Assembly (NCBI RefSeq): GCF_010468615.1
Contig: NZ_WUEH01000001.1
Coordinates: 186,001 to 250,000 of the forward strand
DNA: 64,000 nucleotides
Direction: 5' to 3'
DNA from: Pseudodesulfovibrio sp. JC047
GTDB taxonomy: Bacteria > Desulfobacterota > Desulfovibrionia > Desulfovibrionales > Desulfovibrionaceae
Each line of letters begins with the position of its first letter. Position 1 is the stretch's first letter. This document shows, in pieces, positions 8,702 through 18,096 of this stretch. The position numbers and the translations under genes were made by a program. The notes below the pieces were generated by a model. The model was not told the origin of the DNA. It ran no database searches and saw only the letters and a program-made list of their open reading frames with translations.

Positions 8702-9601
8702 TTAATCCAGTTTCAAGGAAAGAGAACCGGGCGCTGCTCCGTGCCCTTTCCCTGATTTTTTCCCATCCAAGGATGAACCTTTGGCCTGTGGTCCGATGGG
8801 CGCACCAGGTCCTTCGCCTTCGTCAATAAGCCCTTGAGTCTGAAGATAGGCCCAAAACTGTTTGCTGGCTTCAAGATGTGGATTAACTGTCAAACTCTTT
8901 AAAAGATACTTCTTGCAATCGCCAATGTTGCCCTTTTCATAATAGCATCGAGCTATATTATGAAAAAGGTGTTCGTCATTCTTTACCAATTCTTCAGCCC
9001 GCAAATAATATTGCAAAGCCTGGTCGTACATTCTGTTCTTGCGCATGTTGATGCCAAAATCATTAAACAGATGCTTGTGTTCGGTCTCAAAGGCCGCTTC
9101 GAGTCCGACCAGCCGCTCAAAAATATCATTGGCCTTTACCTGATCCCCTCGATCGAGATAGGTCAACCCCAAACCAAAATTGGCCCGAACATTTTCTTCA
9201 TCAATGGCCATGGCCTGCTGATATTCAAACTCGGCACTGTACGCCGCACCACGTTCGCGATGCTTTTCTCCACGCACCACCGCCCCGTCCATCTCCTTGA
9301 TGGCCGGGTACACCGTGCTCACATAAAATTCTGGTTCTGGATTGAACTTGGACAAGAACTCGTCCCGATCAATCTGCCGCTTCGGGCCGGAAGGCACATA
9401 ATTCTTATTCAGGGGCTGAATGGAAATCACGCCCCTGTCCTCTTCTTCAACATTCCAATAGGTCTTTTGAATCGTCTTCCGCTGCGTGGTGCCGGTACCA
9501 ACTTTCGCAACAGTCTGCGTGGAAAAGATCCCCTTGATCTTTTCCGCACCGTCTCGAACAATTTCCTGCTTGGTGCCGACTTTCGGTTCCTGCTCGGACA
9601 T
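8702..9601 (-). CDS. Tetratricopeptide-repeat protein, function unknown
   Basis: 299 residues, no signal peptide or membrane segment. The N-terminal 100 residues are charged and poorly defined. TPR units cover roughly residues 115-260, recognisable from repeats such as AAYSAEFEYQQAMAIDEENV and YDQALQYYLRAEEL. The tail is glycine/proline/lysine-rich and probably disordered. A ribosome-binding site AGGAG lies before the ATG. It sits nine bases after pyrF's stop side and 42 bases before the HDOD gene in transcription order, so it may belong to the pyrF-HDOD-recJ transcript. I do not recognise a specific family. Confidence 0.75.
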   Translation of the reverse strand: MSEQEPKVGTKQEIVRDGAEKIKGIFSTQTVAKVGTGTTQRKTIQKTYWNVEEEDRGVISIQPLNKNYVPSGPKRQIDRDEFLSKFNPEPEFYVSTVYPAIKEMDGAVVRGEKHRERGAAYSAEFEYQQAMAIDEENVRANFGLGLTYLDRGDQVKANDIFERLVGLEAAFETEHKHLFNDFGINMRKNRMYDQALQYYLRAEELVKNDEHLFHNIARCYYEKGNIGDCKKYLLKSLTVNPHLEASKQFWAYLQTQGLIDEGEGPGAPIGPQAKGSSLDGKKSGKGHGAAPGSLSLKLD

Positions 9602-9610
9602 CAGACTCTC

Positions 9611-10315
9611 CTATGTGGCCTGTTTCATCTCCTCGACAATAGCCAATGCGGTTTCCCGCGGGGCAGAAGCCTGCGTGATCGGCCGCCCTACCACAAGATA
9701 ATCGGAGCCGCTTCGCACCGCCTGTGCAGGAGTGACAACCCGCCGTTGATCGCCAGCATCGCTCGAAGCCGGTCGAATACCGGGCGTCAGGCAAATAAAG
9801 TTTTCCCCGCACGCCGCCTTGATCCGCTCGACCTCCAGGCCGGAACAAACCACTCCATTTAAGCCATATTGCTCGGCTTTCACAGCGAGGTCAAGAGCCA
9901 TTTCAGACGGGGCAGGTGCGTTCTCGACAGGAAGATCGCCAGCGGCCATACTGGTCAGCATGGTCACGGCAAGAACAATGGGGGCTTTTTCAACCGAGAC
10001 GGCGGCCTCGGCGCATCCAGCCACTGCGGCTCTGGCCATGCGTTCACCACCAAGTGCGTGAATGTTGACCATATCCGCACCGGACCGGACCGCAGAACGA
10101 ACCGCGCCTTGCACGGTGTTGGGAATGTCAAAAAACTTCAGGTCCAGAAAGACCTTGAACCCCATTTTCTTGAGACCGGAAACGACCTGTGGTCCTTCGG
10201 CAGAGAACAGTTCAAGGCCAACCTTCACCCACGACACCGCACCCTGAAGGGTCCGAGCCATGGCAAAAGCGGCATCCGCATCCTTGTAATCAAGGGCAAC
10301 AACCAGTTCAGCCAT
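9611..10315 (-). CDS. pyrF: Orotidine 5'-phosphate decarboxylase
   Basis: Last step of UMP synthesis. 234 residues, TIM barrel. The substrate-binding start [10 protein letters not shown], the catalytic [10 protein letters not shown] segment (Asp-x-Lys-x-x-Asp type) near residue 60 and the C-terminal phosphate-binding VGRPIT are all visible. Two ATG codons are adjacent (10318 and 10315). The second is better spaced from GGGAAG and is chosen. The start overlaps the gmk stop by eight bases, suggesting coupling. Confidence 0.95.
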   Translation of the reverse strand: MAELVVALDYKDADAAFAMARTLQGAVSWVKVGLELFSAEGPQVVSGLKKMGFKVFLDLKFFDIPNTVQGAVRSAVRSGADMVNIHALGGERMARAAVAGCAEAAVSVEKAPIVLAVTMLTSMAAGDLPVENAPAPSEMALDLAVKAEQYGLNGVVCSGLEVERIKAACGENFICLTPGIRPASSDAGDQRRVVTPAQAVRSGSDYLVVGRPITQASAPRETALAIVEEMKQAT

Positions 10316-10949
10316 CATCTTCCCACGTCTTTTGAATATTTCCCAAAATACCCGGTCTCAGCGACGGCTTGCACCGACCCGCCAGATACACGGCCTTCAA
10401 TTCCTTATACGCCTCATCCAGATTGTCGTTGACCACCCAGGAGTCAAACCACTTTGCCTGAGAAAGCTCACCAATGGCATTATTCAACCGGCGTTCGATG
10501 GAATCGGCAGAATCAGTCCCACGGCCTTCAAGTCGACGAACCAATTCTTCACGAGACGGTGGCAACAAAAAGACAAACGTCCCTTTGTAAAAGGTCTTCT
10601 TGAGCTGTTTGGCACCTTGGACATCGATGTCAAACAGCACATCACGTCCCGAATCGAGCATTTTTTCCACAGGCTTGGTGGCCGTGCCGTAAAAATTGCC
10701 ATGCACTTCGGCCCATTCGCAAAAATCGCCTCGACTCCGCATGGCCACAAAGGCTTCACGAGAAATGAAATTATACTCACGCCCGTTCTGTTCTTCACCA
10801 CGCGGCGGGCGAGTGGTGTACGAGACGGAAAAACCAAAGTCCGGGAACTCCTCCCGAAGCATGGCGATCAGCGTGGACTTGCCGGTTCCGCTGGGCGCAC
10901 AGACCACAAGGACCTGACCCAGCCTGAATGTATGATTCTCCTGCTTCAC
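10308..10949 (-). CDS. gmk: Guanylate kinase
   Basis: Phosphorylates GMP to GDP. 213 residues. P-loop APSGTGKST near residue 20; the GMP-binding [11 protein letters not shown] segment and [12 protein letters not shown] segment follow; [10 protein letters not shown] is the family's central strand. GTG start at 10949 with AGGA upstream. It follows the remA-like gene by five bases. The order yicC-remA-gmk is the same as yloC-remA-gmk in Bacillus, a widely conserved cluster. Confidence 0.97.
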   Translation of the reverse strand: MKQENHTFRLGQVLVVCAPSGTGKSTLIAMLREEFPDFGFSVSYTTRPPRGEEQNGREYNFISREAFVAMRSRGDFCEWAEVHGNFYGTATKPVEKMLDSGRDVLFDIDVQGAKQLKKTFYKGTFVFLLPPSREELVRRLEGRGTDSADSIERRLNNAIGELSQAKWFDSWVVNDNLDEAYKELKAVYLAGRCKPSLRPGILGNIQKTWEDDG

Positions 10950-10954
10950 CTATC

Positions 10955-11209
10955 CTATTCCCCTTCATCAGCACTGAATCGCTGACCAATGGTTTCCGCC
11001 TGAATAGCCGACAAAACCACATGGTTGGAATCTGTTACAATAATGGCCCTGGTTTTACGGCCTTGGGTCGCATCGATAAGCCGTCCTTCGGCGCGGGCAT
11101 CTTCCCGCAAACGCCGCATGGGAGCACTGGACGGATTAACAATGGAAATGACCCGATCAAGAACCACGAAGTTCCCGAAACCAACGTTGAGTAATCCCTG
11201 CTTCTGCAT
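10955..11209 (-). CDS. RemA-like (DUF370) DNA-binding regulator
   Basis: 84 residues, the full length of the family. It begins [21 protein letters not shown], a characteristic DUF370 start, and carries [19 protein letters not shown] in the middle. In Bacillus RemA activates extracellular-matrix genes as a ring-shaped DNA-binding oligomer; no equivalent role is shown in this lineage. GGGAG precedes the ATG. It sits between yicC and gmk, the conserved position. Confidence 0.9.
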   Translation of the reverse strand: MQKQGLLNVGFGNFVVLDRVISIVNPSSAPMRRLREDARAEGRLIDATQGRKTRAIIVTDSNHVVLSAIQAETIGQRFSADEGE

Positions 11210-11236
11210 ACTTTTCTCCCATGTTTCCGAACGGTT

Positions 11237-12118
11237 CTATTCGATATTCTGAACCTGTTCGCGGCACCGCTCCAGCTCGGCCTTGAAATCGACCACCAAC
11301 CGACTCACTGTCGTATCCTGGGCCTTGTTGCCACAGGTATTGATCTCACGAAATGTTTCCTGCACCAAAAAATCAAGTTTTTTGCCCACATTGCCTTTGG
11401 AGGCCAGGACTTCACTCAATCGATCCAGATGGGCATCCAAACGGGTCAACTCTTCGGAAACATCCAATTTATCCGTAAGATACGCGACTTCCTGAAGCAT
11501 CCGGTCCTCGGAAAACTCGACATTGGACGAATCCAGCATATCCGTGATCCGCTGCCTGAGCGCGGTTTTCTTGGCTTCGAGAATTTCGGGAATCCGAACG
11601 GCGACCTTCTGGGCCAATTCACGCAAAGTGTCCATCCGAGTGGTGAGATCGTCACCCATGGCTTCGCCTTCGACAGACCGGGAATTCACCCAATCCTTGA
11701 GTGCCGCTTTCAGGCCATTTGTCAGACTCTCGGCCAAACCGGGATCAGGTTCAGATCCGTTGTCACGCCACAAGGAAGACATGGACAGCACACGGTTGTA
11801 ATCCGGCACAAATGTTTCGCCTCGCCCCTCGGCCAGCTTCTCCATCTGTGTAAACATGGCCTGGGCCATTGTCTCATTGAAAGTGACCCCGAGAATGCCG
11901 GAATCCAACACTTCGAGGTTCAACGAGACATCCACTCTGCCGCGAGACGCATAAGTACGAACGATCTTTTCCCATCCATTCTCAAGAGAACGGAGGAAGC
12001 CAGGCATTCTCCATTTGACATCGAGATACCGACCATTGACGCTCTTGATCTCCCAGACATGGGTCCAGGCATCCTCATTGGTCTCGAAACGACCAAAACC
12101 AGTCATGCTTACAGGCAT
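11237..12118 (-). CDS. yicC: YicC/YloC family endoribonuclease-like protein
   Basis: 293 residues, the usual length. It begins SMTGFGRFE, the family signature, and ends with the conserved EKxDFLVQE-like and ETNTxGNKAQD-like segments (here KLDFLVQETFREINTCGNKA). E. coli YicC has been described as an RNase affecting small RNAs; that is family knowledge, not read from this sequence. It heads the yicC-remA-gmk-pyrF run and is separated from the upstream DUF4416 gene by 45 bases. Confidence 0.93.
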   Translation of the reverse strand: MPVSMTGFGRFETNEDAWTHVWEIKSVNGRYLDVKWRMPGFLRSLENGWEKIVRTYASRGRVDVSLNLEVLDSGILGVTFNETMAQAMFTQMEKLAEGRGETFVPDYNRVLSMSSLWRDNGSEPDPGLAESLTNGLKAALKDWVNSRSVEGEAMGDDLTTRMDTLRELAQKVAVRIPEILEAKKTALRQRITDMLDSSNVEFSEDRMLQEVAYLTDKLDVSEELTRLDAHLDRLSEVLASKGNVGKKLDFLVQETFREINTCGNKAQDTTVSRLVVDFKAELERCREQVQNIE

Positions 12119-12163
12119 AGTATTTTTCCTTCTATGGTTGGAAGCCGCGTGTTGCTCATCCGT

Positions 12164-12700
12164 TTACATTTGCGGCTTGCTCAGCGTGTGTTTATACGAC
12201 TGACGCAACTTTGTCAGCCGAGATTTCATATCATTTCCCGCATAGTCCGGGAATGTCCATGGGAATGTAACCCATTGTTTTTTCTGCCAAATCATTGTCA
12301 GATCGGCCCAAATTCCATTTTTAAGATAAATTCGATGTGAAAAATTCTTGCCCGTGGCCAAAACAAGACTCTGCAAAGTAATGAATCCGGGGTCGAGATT
12401 GAACCGCCGTTTCTCGCCGTCGGCGAACCGCTGTTCCAATGCATTGGTCGCCATCTTGATATCCGCCAACGTATCCAACGGACGCAATGTCTCAAACGAG
12501 ATGAGTCGACGCATGATGGGGGTGCCCAACTCCGCATCATAATAGTCGGTCTGGTCAAAAACGAACAGATCGCCAGCCTCGGCAACCGGGCCGAATTCAG
12601 CCTCCAATAAAGCGAGAAGTTCGGGCCAGACCGTGTCCCATTGTGCGCTCAGAATGGACAGAATCAACAATCCGGGTTCCGGTGTCTTCGGGGTACTCAT
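12164..12700 (-). CDS. DUF4416 family protein
   Basis: 178 residues, soluble. Features such as FVFDQTDYYDAELGTPIMRRLISFE and the C-terminal WTFPDY segment are typical of DUF4416, found mostly in anaerobic bacteria with unknown function. The start ATG overlaps the mtaB stop by four bases (ATGA), so it is probably translated from the same message as this tRNA-modification gene. No catalytic motif is recognised. Confidence 0.8.
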   Translation of the reverse strand: MSTPKTPEPGLLILSILSAQWDTVWPELLALLEAEFGPVAEAGDLFVFDQTDYYDAELGTPIMRRLISFETLRPLDTLADIKMATNALEQRFADGEKRRFNLDPGFITLQSLVLATGKNFSHRIYLKNGIWADLTMIWQKKQWVTFPWTFPDYAGNDMKSRLTKLRQSYKHTLSKPQM

Positions 12701-13989
12701 GCGATCTCCACCGGCTCCACCACGAGCACATTCTTATCCAGCTTCAGGGGACGCGTCCGAATCAGGGAACGAGCACCGGCTCCGGCTGGCAGCGAGGTCA
12801 ACCGGCAGGCCGCATAATATTCACAGACCCCTCGTCCGGTTGTATCCTGTACCAGCACATCGAGATGAGACTGATTGAGCAACGTCTGTAAAAAATCTTT
12901 TTTCTTGGTATTCACCAACTCCCGCAACCGGGCGGCACGGGCTTTTCGAACCGGCACATCCACGGACCCCGCCATCTCGACAGCCTTGGTTCCGGGACGT
13001 TCCGAATAGGGGAAAATATGTCCATAGGTCAGGGGCAAATCGCGGCACAATGCCATGGTGTTTTCAAACTGTGCCTCGGTCTCGCCGGGAAACCCGGTAA
13101 TGAAATCCGCTCCAAGGCCGATGACTGGCCAATGCGTCCGCAATCGTTCCAAAAAGGACACCGCAGTTCGGGGATCATAATGGCCTCGCCCCATGGCCCG
13201 AAGCACATCTGGATCACCGCTTTGCAACGAAAGATGCAGTTGCGGACACACCATGGAGGAACCATTCAGGACATCCAAGGCCTTGTCCGTGAGCTGACCC
13301 GGTTCCGCCGATGAAACCCGAAACCGCGCCTTGCCACCCCATTCCTGCCCAAATTCGGTTTCCAGCCGGGCAACCAAATCCCAAAAATCGATTTTCTCTT
13401 CCAAACCCCGACCAAAATGGCGCAGATTGATCCCGCTGAGAATGAACTCACGGAACCCTGAATCCAGCAACCGAGCGACTTCTTCAAGGATATCGATAAC
13501 TGGACGACTGATCGATTTGCCGCGCGTCGTCGGGATGATACAATACGTGCAATTGTGGGAACAGCCGTCCTGCACCTTGACCACAGCCCGGGCACGGCCA
13601 TAGCCACTGATAGAGAACGGAGCAAATCTGGACACGCCCGGCTCCGGTTGATCGGTGGATTGAGGTCCATTCAACAACTGGGGTTTATCTTTTTGGGAAA
13701 CCACCCGAACAACGCCGGGCAAGGCTCCGAGTTCATCGGGCATGATCTGGGCAGCGCAGCCGGTGATGATGATCGCCGCGTCTGGATTATCTCGATGAAA
13801 ACGGCGCACTGACTGCCGCAAATCTGCCACGGCATTGGCCGTGACCGCACAGGAATTGACCAAAATAAGCTCTGCTTCCTGCGGGGTATCCACTTCGCGG
13901 GCATCCCCTCCGGCCCAGGCCTCACCAATGGCTCTGGTTTCATATTGGTTGATCTTGCAACCCAGGGTAGCGGTATAAAAGGTAATCAT
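12697..13989 (-). CDS. mtaB: tRNA t6A37 methylthiotransferase MtaB
   Basis: Radical-SAM methylthiotransferase that converts t6A to ms2t6A at tRNA position 37. The N-terminal UPF0004 domain begins TATLGCKINQYET with its first cluster cysteine. NSCAVTANAV and ITGCAAQ supply the next cysteines. The radical-SAM motif is CSHNCTYC near residue 147. A C-terminal TRAM-like region follows. I chose the ATG at 13989, 430 residues. A GTG at 14004 would add five residues, and neither has a strong ribosome-binding site. The motif set favours MtaB over MiaB or RimO. Confidence 0.92.
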   Translation of the reverse strand: MITFYTATLGCKINQYETRAIGEAWAGGDAREVDTPQEAELILVNSCAVTANAVADLRQSVRRFHRDNPDAAIIITGCAAQIMPDELGALPGVVRVVSQKDKPQLLNGPQSTDQPEPGVSRFAPFSISGYGRARAVVKVQDGCSHNCTYCIIPTTRGKSISRPVIDILEEVARLLDSGFREFILSGINLRHFGRGLEEKIDFWDLVARLETEFGQEWGGKARFRVSSAEPGQLTDKALDVLNGSSMVCPQLHLSLQSGDPDVLRAMGRGHYDPRTAVSFLERLRTHWPVIGLGADFITGFPGETEAQFENTMALCRDLPLTYGHIFPYSERPGTKAVEMAGSVDVPVRKARAARLRELVNTKKKDFLQTLLNQSHLDVLVQDTTGRGVCEYYAACRLTSLPAGAGARSLIRTRPLKLDKNVLVVEPVEIA

Positions 13990-14046
13990 GTTATGCTCTG
14001 ACACTCACTTGAATAAAACACCAACATTTTTGCCGGGAACGAACTC

Positions 14047-14538
14047 ATGACCAAGACGCTTTCACTCATCTTCATCGCCTTCACCATTCTGGCCTGCGCG
14101 CCCGCCCCAAAACACGCCGGGAACCTGTCCATGACGGTCAAGGATTATCGCGCGGCGGCCGCATACTATGAAGAGGCACTGCAACAGAACCCGGATTCCG
14201 TTATCGTGCTGACCAACCTTGGTCGTGCGTACTACAATCTGGCTGAATACGACAAGGCCAAACAGAAATTCACCGCAGCCACCCAAATCCAACCAGGATA
14301 CCCGCAGGCCGTTTTTTATCTCGGTCTGACGGCCCTGATACAAAACGACCGCGCGGCCGGGTTCGGCATACTGACCAACTTCCGCTATCCAGGCAAGCCC
14401 CAAGTGACCCGTTCCGTCACAAACATGGCTCGCCAGCTCACGGACAACACCGAATCCTCCCCAGACTATCTCATTGACAGGATGGCTCAGGCGTGGACAG
14501 AGGGAATGGCGTTGGATAAACAGTCAGACTTCAGATAG
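14047..14538 (+). CDS. TPR lipoprotein
   Basis: 163 residues. A short signal peptide ends in a lipobox (ILAC, cysteine at about 17), so the protein is likely anchored to a membrane. Two TPR-like units lie around residues 30-100 (YRAAAAYYEEALQQNPDS, YDKAKQKFTAATQIQPGY). It is followed after nine bases by another small TPR lipoprotein with a related YYLGLT/FYLGLT segment, so the two probably form an operon and may be paralogues. No specific function recognised. Confidence 0.8.
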   Translation: MTKTLSLIFIAFTILACAPAPKHAGNLSMTVKDYRAAAAYYEEALQQNPDSVIVLTNLGRAYYNLAEYDKAKQKFTAATQIQPGYPQAVFYLGLTALIQNDRAAGFGILTNFRYPGKPQVTRSVTNMARQLTDNTESSPDYLIDRMAQAWTEGMALDKQSDFR

Positions 14539-14547
14539 GAGGCAATC

Positions 14548-15105
14548 ATGCGGCTTCTGCTCCTTTTCAGTCTATTCGCCCTGCTGTGCGGGTGCAACAC
14601 TTCTTTGGGCGTTGGCGTGGGGTCCGGTACCACCCGCGTCGGCATAGGAACAGGTGGCGGACGGACCTCGATCGGCGTCGGGGCGCACACTGGCGGCGCG
14701 GTGGCCTTTACCGCACACAAGGATTTTCTGCCCAATGGTCCCAGCGAAATCTACACCAGCAACAAAAAAGCCGTCATGGCCCTACGCGACGGAGACACTA
14801 CAACCGCCAGCAAAATTCTTGAAGCCAATCTCGAAAAATACCCGAACCACCCGGATTCGACCTACTATCTCGGATTGACGCGCATCTATCAGGGGAAACG
14901 GGACGAAGGATTCGCCCTGCTCAAATCCTATCGCGCCCCGGACAACTACCGGATGACCAGTGAAGTCCAGCGGTCCGCCGCCTTTCTGGAAAAGAAACCG
15001 GAACTCTCAGCCGAAAAAATCCACGAAGTCATGAACAAGAACCGCAGTGACGGATATCAACGAGAAATACGGGAACGACAGGATATTCTGCCCAGTCGCT
15101 GGTAA
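14548..15105 (+). CDS. Glycine-rich TPR lipoprotein
   Basis: 185 residues. Signal peptide with lipobox LLCGC (cysteine near 16). The mature N-terminus is a run of alternating glycine and small residues (about 20-50) with three related G-I/V-G blocks, suggesting a flexible or beta-rich linker. A TPR-like part follows at about 70-150. AGGAG lies upstream of the ATG. It ends exactly where mnmA ends on the other strand, with no terminator between them. Confidence 0.78.
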   Translation: MRLLLLFSLFALLCGCNTSLGVGVGSGTTRVGIGTGGGRTSIGVGAHTGGAVAFTAHKDFLPNGPSEIYTSNKKAVMALRDGDTTTASKILEANLEKYPNHPDSTYYLGLTRIYQGKRDEGFALLKSYRAPDNYRMTSEVQRSAAFLEKKPELSAEKIHEVMNKNRSDGYQREIRERQDILPSRW

Positions 15106-16146
15106 TCAGAGAGGTTTTTCAATAATCCCGCCGCCAAGCACGACACCATCATCGTCGTACACCGCAGCGACTTGTCCGGGCGTGGGGCGCGTGTGAGGTT
15201 CCAGAAAATCGAAACGCAGGGAGCCATCAACCAGTCGGACATGGCTCGGCTTGGCCTTTTGGCGATACCGGGTCTGCACCATGACCACTTCAGGCCAGGT
15301 TTCGGCAGGAGTCATGAAATTGACCTGTTTCGCCACACACCCATGCGAAGCCAATTCGGATTGAAGCCCGACAAGAAGCGTATTACGCGCCACGTTCTTG
15401 TCCAGAACGTACAGGGCTTCCTTCCACGGAATGGCCAAACCACGCCGCTGGCCTTGGGTATACCGCCACAAGCCCTTGTGCTCGCCAACCACCGTTCCAT
15501 CCAGAAGTTCGGCAGGACCGGGACCAGGCATTGAACAACGCCCCGTCAAAAAGGCCTGATAATCGTCATTGGGCACAAAACAGATTTCCTGACTCTCGCC
15601 AGGCACAGGCGGAGTCAACCCCTGACGCGCCAGAATATCCAACACATCCTTTTTCAAGGTTTCGGCTAAAGGAAACAGGGATGCGCGCAAGGATTCAATG
15701 GGGACAAGCGACAAAAAATAGCTCTGATCCTTCGTCAGATCGACTCCACGAACCAACATCTGCCCCAGTCCCTCTCGTTCTTCAATCTGCACGTAATGCC
15801 CAGTGGCTAGCCGAGTCGCTCCGAGTGCTCGAACCGCATCGAACAACACCCCGAATTTCATCCGAGGATTGCACAAGGCGCACGGATTGGGCGTCAAACC
15901 AGCCCGATATCCTTCCACAAAAGGTGCCACCACCTGCTTCTCAAAGACCTCATGCAAGTCAACGGCATGAAATGGAATATCAAGTTGATCGCAAACAGCG
16001 GACAACCCGGTTTCCACCCGTTCCCACGCAGGATTGGGCGGCAAGAAATGTCCGTGGACTGCCACAAGGTCATGCCCCTGCTCCTTGAGCAGAACCATGG
16101 CAAGCAGACTATCCATGCCGCCAGATACGGCAACGGCTGTGGTCAT
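15106..16146 (-). CDS. mnmA: tRNA-specific 2-thiouridylase MnmA
   Basis: Thiolates U34 of tRNA Lys, Glu and Gln. 346 residues. The PP-loop AVSGGMDSL lies at the N-terminus. The first catalytic cysteine is in NPCALCNPRMKFG near residue 93. The second is in QEICFVPNDDY near residue 188, so the two-cysteine persulfide chemistry looks intact. A C-terminal beta-barrel follows. The gene stands alone between convergent lipoproteins and the gat operon. Confidence 0.95.
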   Translation of the reverse strand: MTTAVAVSGGMDSLLAMVLLKEQGHDLVAVHGHFLPPNPAWERVETGLSAVCDQLDIPFHAVDLHEVFEKQVVAPFVEGYRAGLTPNPCALCNPRMKFGVLFDAVRALGATRLATGHYVQIEEREGLGQMLVRGVDLTKDQSYFLSLVPIESLRASLFPLAETLKKDVLDILARQGLTPPVPGESQEICFVPNDDYQAFLTGRCSMPGPGPAELLDGTVVGEHKGLWRYTQGQRRGLAIPWKEALYVLDKNVARNTLLVGLQSELASHGCVAKQVNFMTPAETWPEVVMVQTRYRQKAKPSHVRLVDGSLRFDFLEPHTRPTPGQVAAVYDDDGVVLGGGIIEKPL

Positions 16147-16245
16147 GACGATACGTGTACCCTTTCCCTTCCCCGATGCGACGGGGCAATTTTCATCTCA
16201 ACACATGGAAAATTTCCCGTGTTCATATCAATGGATATCAAAGAC

Positions 16246-16279
16246 AAAAGCCGGCTGCAAACATGATTCGCAACCGGCT
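16246..16279 (-). terminator. Intrinsic terminator of the gatCA operon
   Basis: On the minus strand AGCCGGTTGC pairs with GCAGCCGGCT (plus positions 16270-16279 and 16249-16258, one G-U), followed by TTTT. It lies 23 bases after the gatA stop. Confidence 0.7.
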
Positions 16280-16301
16280 TGTGTCAAAAAAAGACTCACA
16301 T

Positions 16302-17759
16302 CTACAGTTCGGGCATGGGCATGGGGTCAAGATTGCGCTCAAGGCACTCCGTGACGGATAACATATCCGCCTCACCAAATGCCGGTCCCATGAACTGCAA
16401 TCCCACGGGCATCCCGGAGTCTTTGCCAAGCCCCACGGGCAGACTCATACCTGGCAATCCAGCCAGATTCGCCGAGATGGTAAAAATATCCATCAGATAC
16501 ATTTGCAACGGGTCCGCTTTTTCTCCAGCCTTGAAGGCTGTAGTGGGGCACACGGGTCCGGCGATGAGATCACACTGCTCGAACGCCGCGTCAAAATCTT
16601 CGCGCAACAGGCGGCGAACCTTGGCAGCCTTGTTGTAGTACGCATCATAATAGCCGCTGGACAACACATACGTTCCCATGATGATCCGACGCTGCACTTC
16701 GTCGCCAAACCCTTCGGTCCGACTCGTCGTGTACATGTCGATCAACTCCGAAGCGTCCTTGTTGCGATGCCCAAACCGAACCCCGTCAAATCGGGATAAA
16801 TTGCTCGAAGCCTCGGCCATGGCGATGATGTAATAGGTGGCAATGGCATACTCTGTCAGAGAGAGTTTGACCGGCACGGTCTTGGCCCCAAGCGATTCCA
16901 TCCGAGCCACAGCGGCCCGGCACGCTTCTTCGACTTCAGCGTCCAGCCCTTCGCCCCAATACTCCTCGGGGAGTCCGATGGTCACGCCATCCAGGTTTTC
17001 CCGACCCAAAGCGGCCAGATAATCAGGCACTTCGACATCGACAGACGTAGAATCTCTGGGATCGTGGCCAGCCATGACCTGCAACATGCGGGCGGCGTCC
17101 TCCACGCTCCGGGTCATGGGACCAATCTGGTCCAACGAAGACCCATAAGCGATCAAGCCAAACCGCGAAATACGACCATACGTGGGTTTCAATCCAACGA
17201 TTCCGCAGAATGACGCGGGCAACCGGATGGACCCACCCGTATCCGTGCCAAGTGCGGCATAACATTGACCGGCCGCAACCGTGGCACCTGACCCGCCGGA
17301 CGAGCCGCCCGGTACGCGATCGGTATCCCAGGGATTGCCGGTCTGGAAAAATGCGGAATTCTCGGTGGATGACCCCATGGCAAATTCATCCATGTTGGCC
17401 TTGCCAATGATGATGGCCCCGGCCTCACGCAATTTCACCACCGCAGTTGCGTCGTAAAACGGCACGAAATTGTCGAGAATCTTCGAAGCACAGGTGGTCC
17501 GAATTCCCTTGGTGGCCAACAAATCCTTGAGCACGATGGGCACGCCCCACAACGGTTTGCTCGCGTCAGGACCTTCAGCATCCAAGGTCTCGGCCTGTGC
17601 CAAAGCAGTGTCACCCGTGACGGTGATGAGTGCCTTGACCCGAGGTTCGGTTGCCTCGATGCGGTCCAGACAATTCCTGACGGCCTCAACCGCCTTCAAC
17701 TCCCCGGATTGCAGCTGTGCAGCCACTTCGGAAAGGGTCTTCTTATAGAGATCAGACAT
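16302..17759 (-). CDS. gatA: Asp-tRNA(Asn)/Glu-tRNA(Gln) amidotransferase subunit A
   Basis: Amidase subunit that supplies ammonia for converting misacylated Glu-tRNA(Gln) or Asp-tRNA(Asn). 485 residues. The amidase signature is clear: the catalytic lysine in VLKDLL (near residue 72), the glycine/serine-rich [14 protein letters not shown] (near 145) and the nucleophile region [10 protein letters not shown] (near 170). The ATG at 17759 is chosen because AGGA sits eight bases upstream; a TTG at 17780 is in frame but has no ribosome-binding site. It follows gatC by 26 bases. No gatB is present in the window. Confidence 0.96.
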   Translation of the reverse strand: MSDLYKKTLSEVAAQLQSGELKAVEAVRNCLDRIEATEPRVKALITVTGDTALAQAETLDAEGPDASKPLWGVPIVLKDLLATKGIRTTCASKILDNFVPFYDATAVVKLREAGAIIIGKANMDEFAMGSSTENSAFFQTGNPWDTDRVPGGSSGGSGATVAAGQCYAALGTDTGGSIRLPASFCGIVGLKPTYGRISRFGLIAYGSSLDQIGPMTRSVEDAARMLQVMAGHDPRDSTSVDVEVPDYLAALGRENLDGVTIGLPEEYWGEGLDAEVEEACRAAVARMESLGAKTVPVKLSLTEYAIATYYIIAMAEASSNLSRFDGVRFGHRNKDASELIDMYTTSRTEGFGDEVQRRIIMGTYVLSSGYYDAYYNKAAKVRRLLREDFDAAFEQCDLIAGPVCPTTAFKAGEKADPLQMYLMDIFTISANLAGLPGMSLPVGLGKDSGMPVGLQFMGPAFGEADMLSVTECLERNLDPMPMPEL

Positions 17760-17785
17760 AATCAATCCTGAATATATCAAATGAT

Positions 17786-18070
17786 TTACACAATTCGAGG
17801 AACAATGAAAAATTTCCCATCCTGTTCCGGGGCGTTGGACAACACTTCGTCACGCGTGGACTCCTTGCTAACGGCATCCTTACGCAAAACCGTGGTATGG
17901 CTGACCGGGCTGTACAAGGGGTCAACAGCATCCGTTTCCAATTCACCAAGTTTGTCCATATAACTCAAAATATCGCCGAGCTGTCCTGCAAACAACTCCA
18001 GCTTGTCCTGTGGCAGGTCGAGGCGAGAAAGCCGGGCAACCTTGGCCACTTCTTCAGGACTGATTTTCAT
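17786..18070 (-). CDS. gatC: Asp-tRNA(Asn)/Glu-tRNA(Gln) amidotransferase subunit C
   Basis: 94 residues, the full family length. Typical opening [16 protein letters not shown] and the middle segment DPLYSPV, which wraps around GatA. It lies directly upstream of gatA and 26 bases downstream of the LpoA-like lipoprotein gene. Confidence 0.95.
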   Translation of the reverse strand: MKISPEEVAKVARLSRLDLPQDKLELFAGQLGDILSYMDKLGELETDAVDPLYSPVSHTTVLRKDAVSKESTRDEVLSNAPEQDGKFFIVPRIV

Positions 18071-18096
18071 ACCTTTCTCCTTGTCTCAAAAACCGC

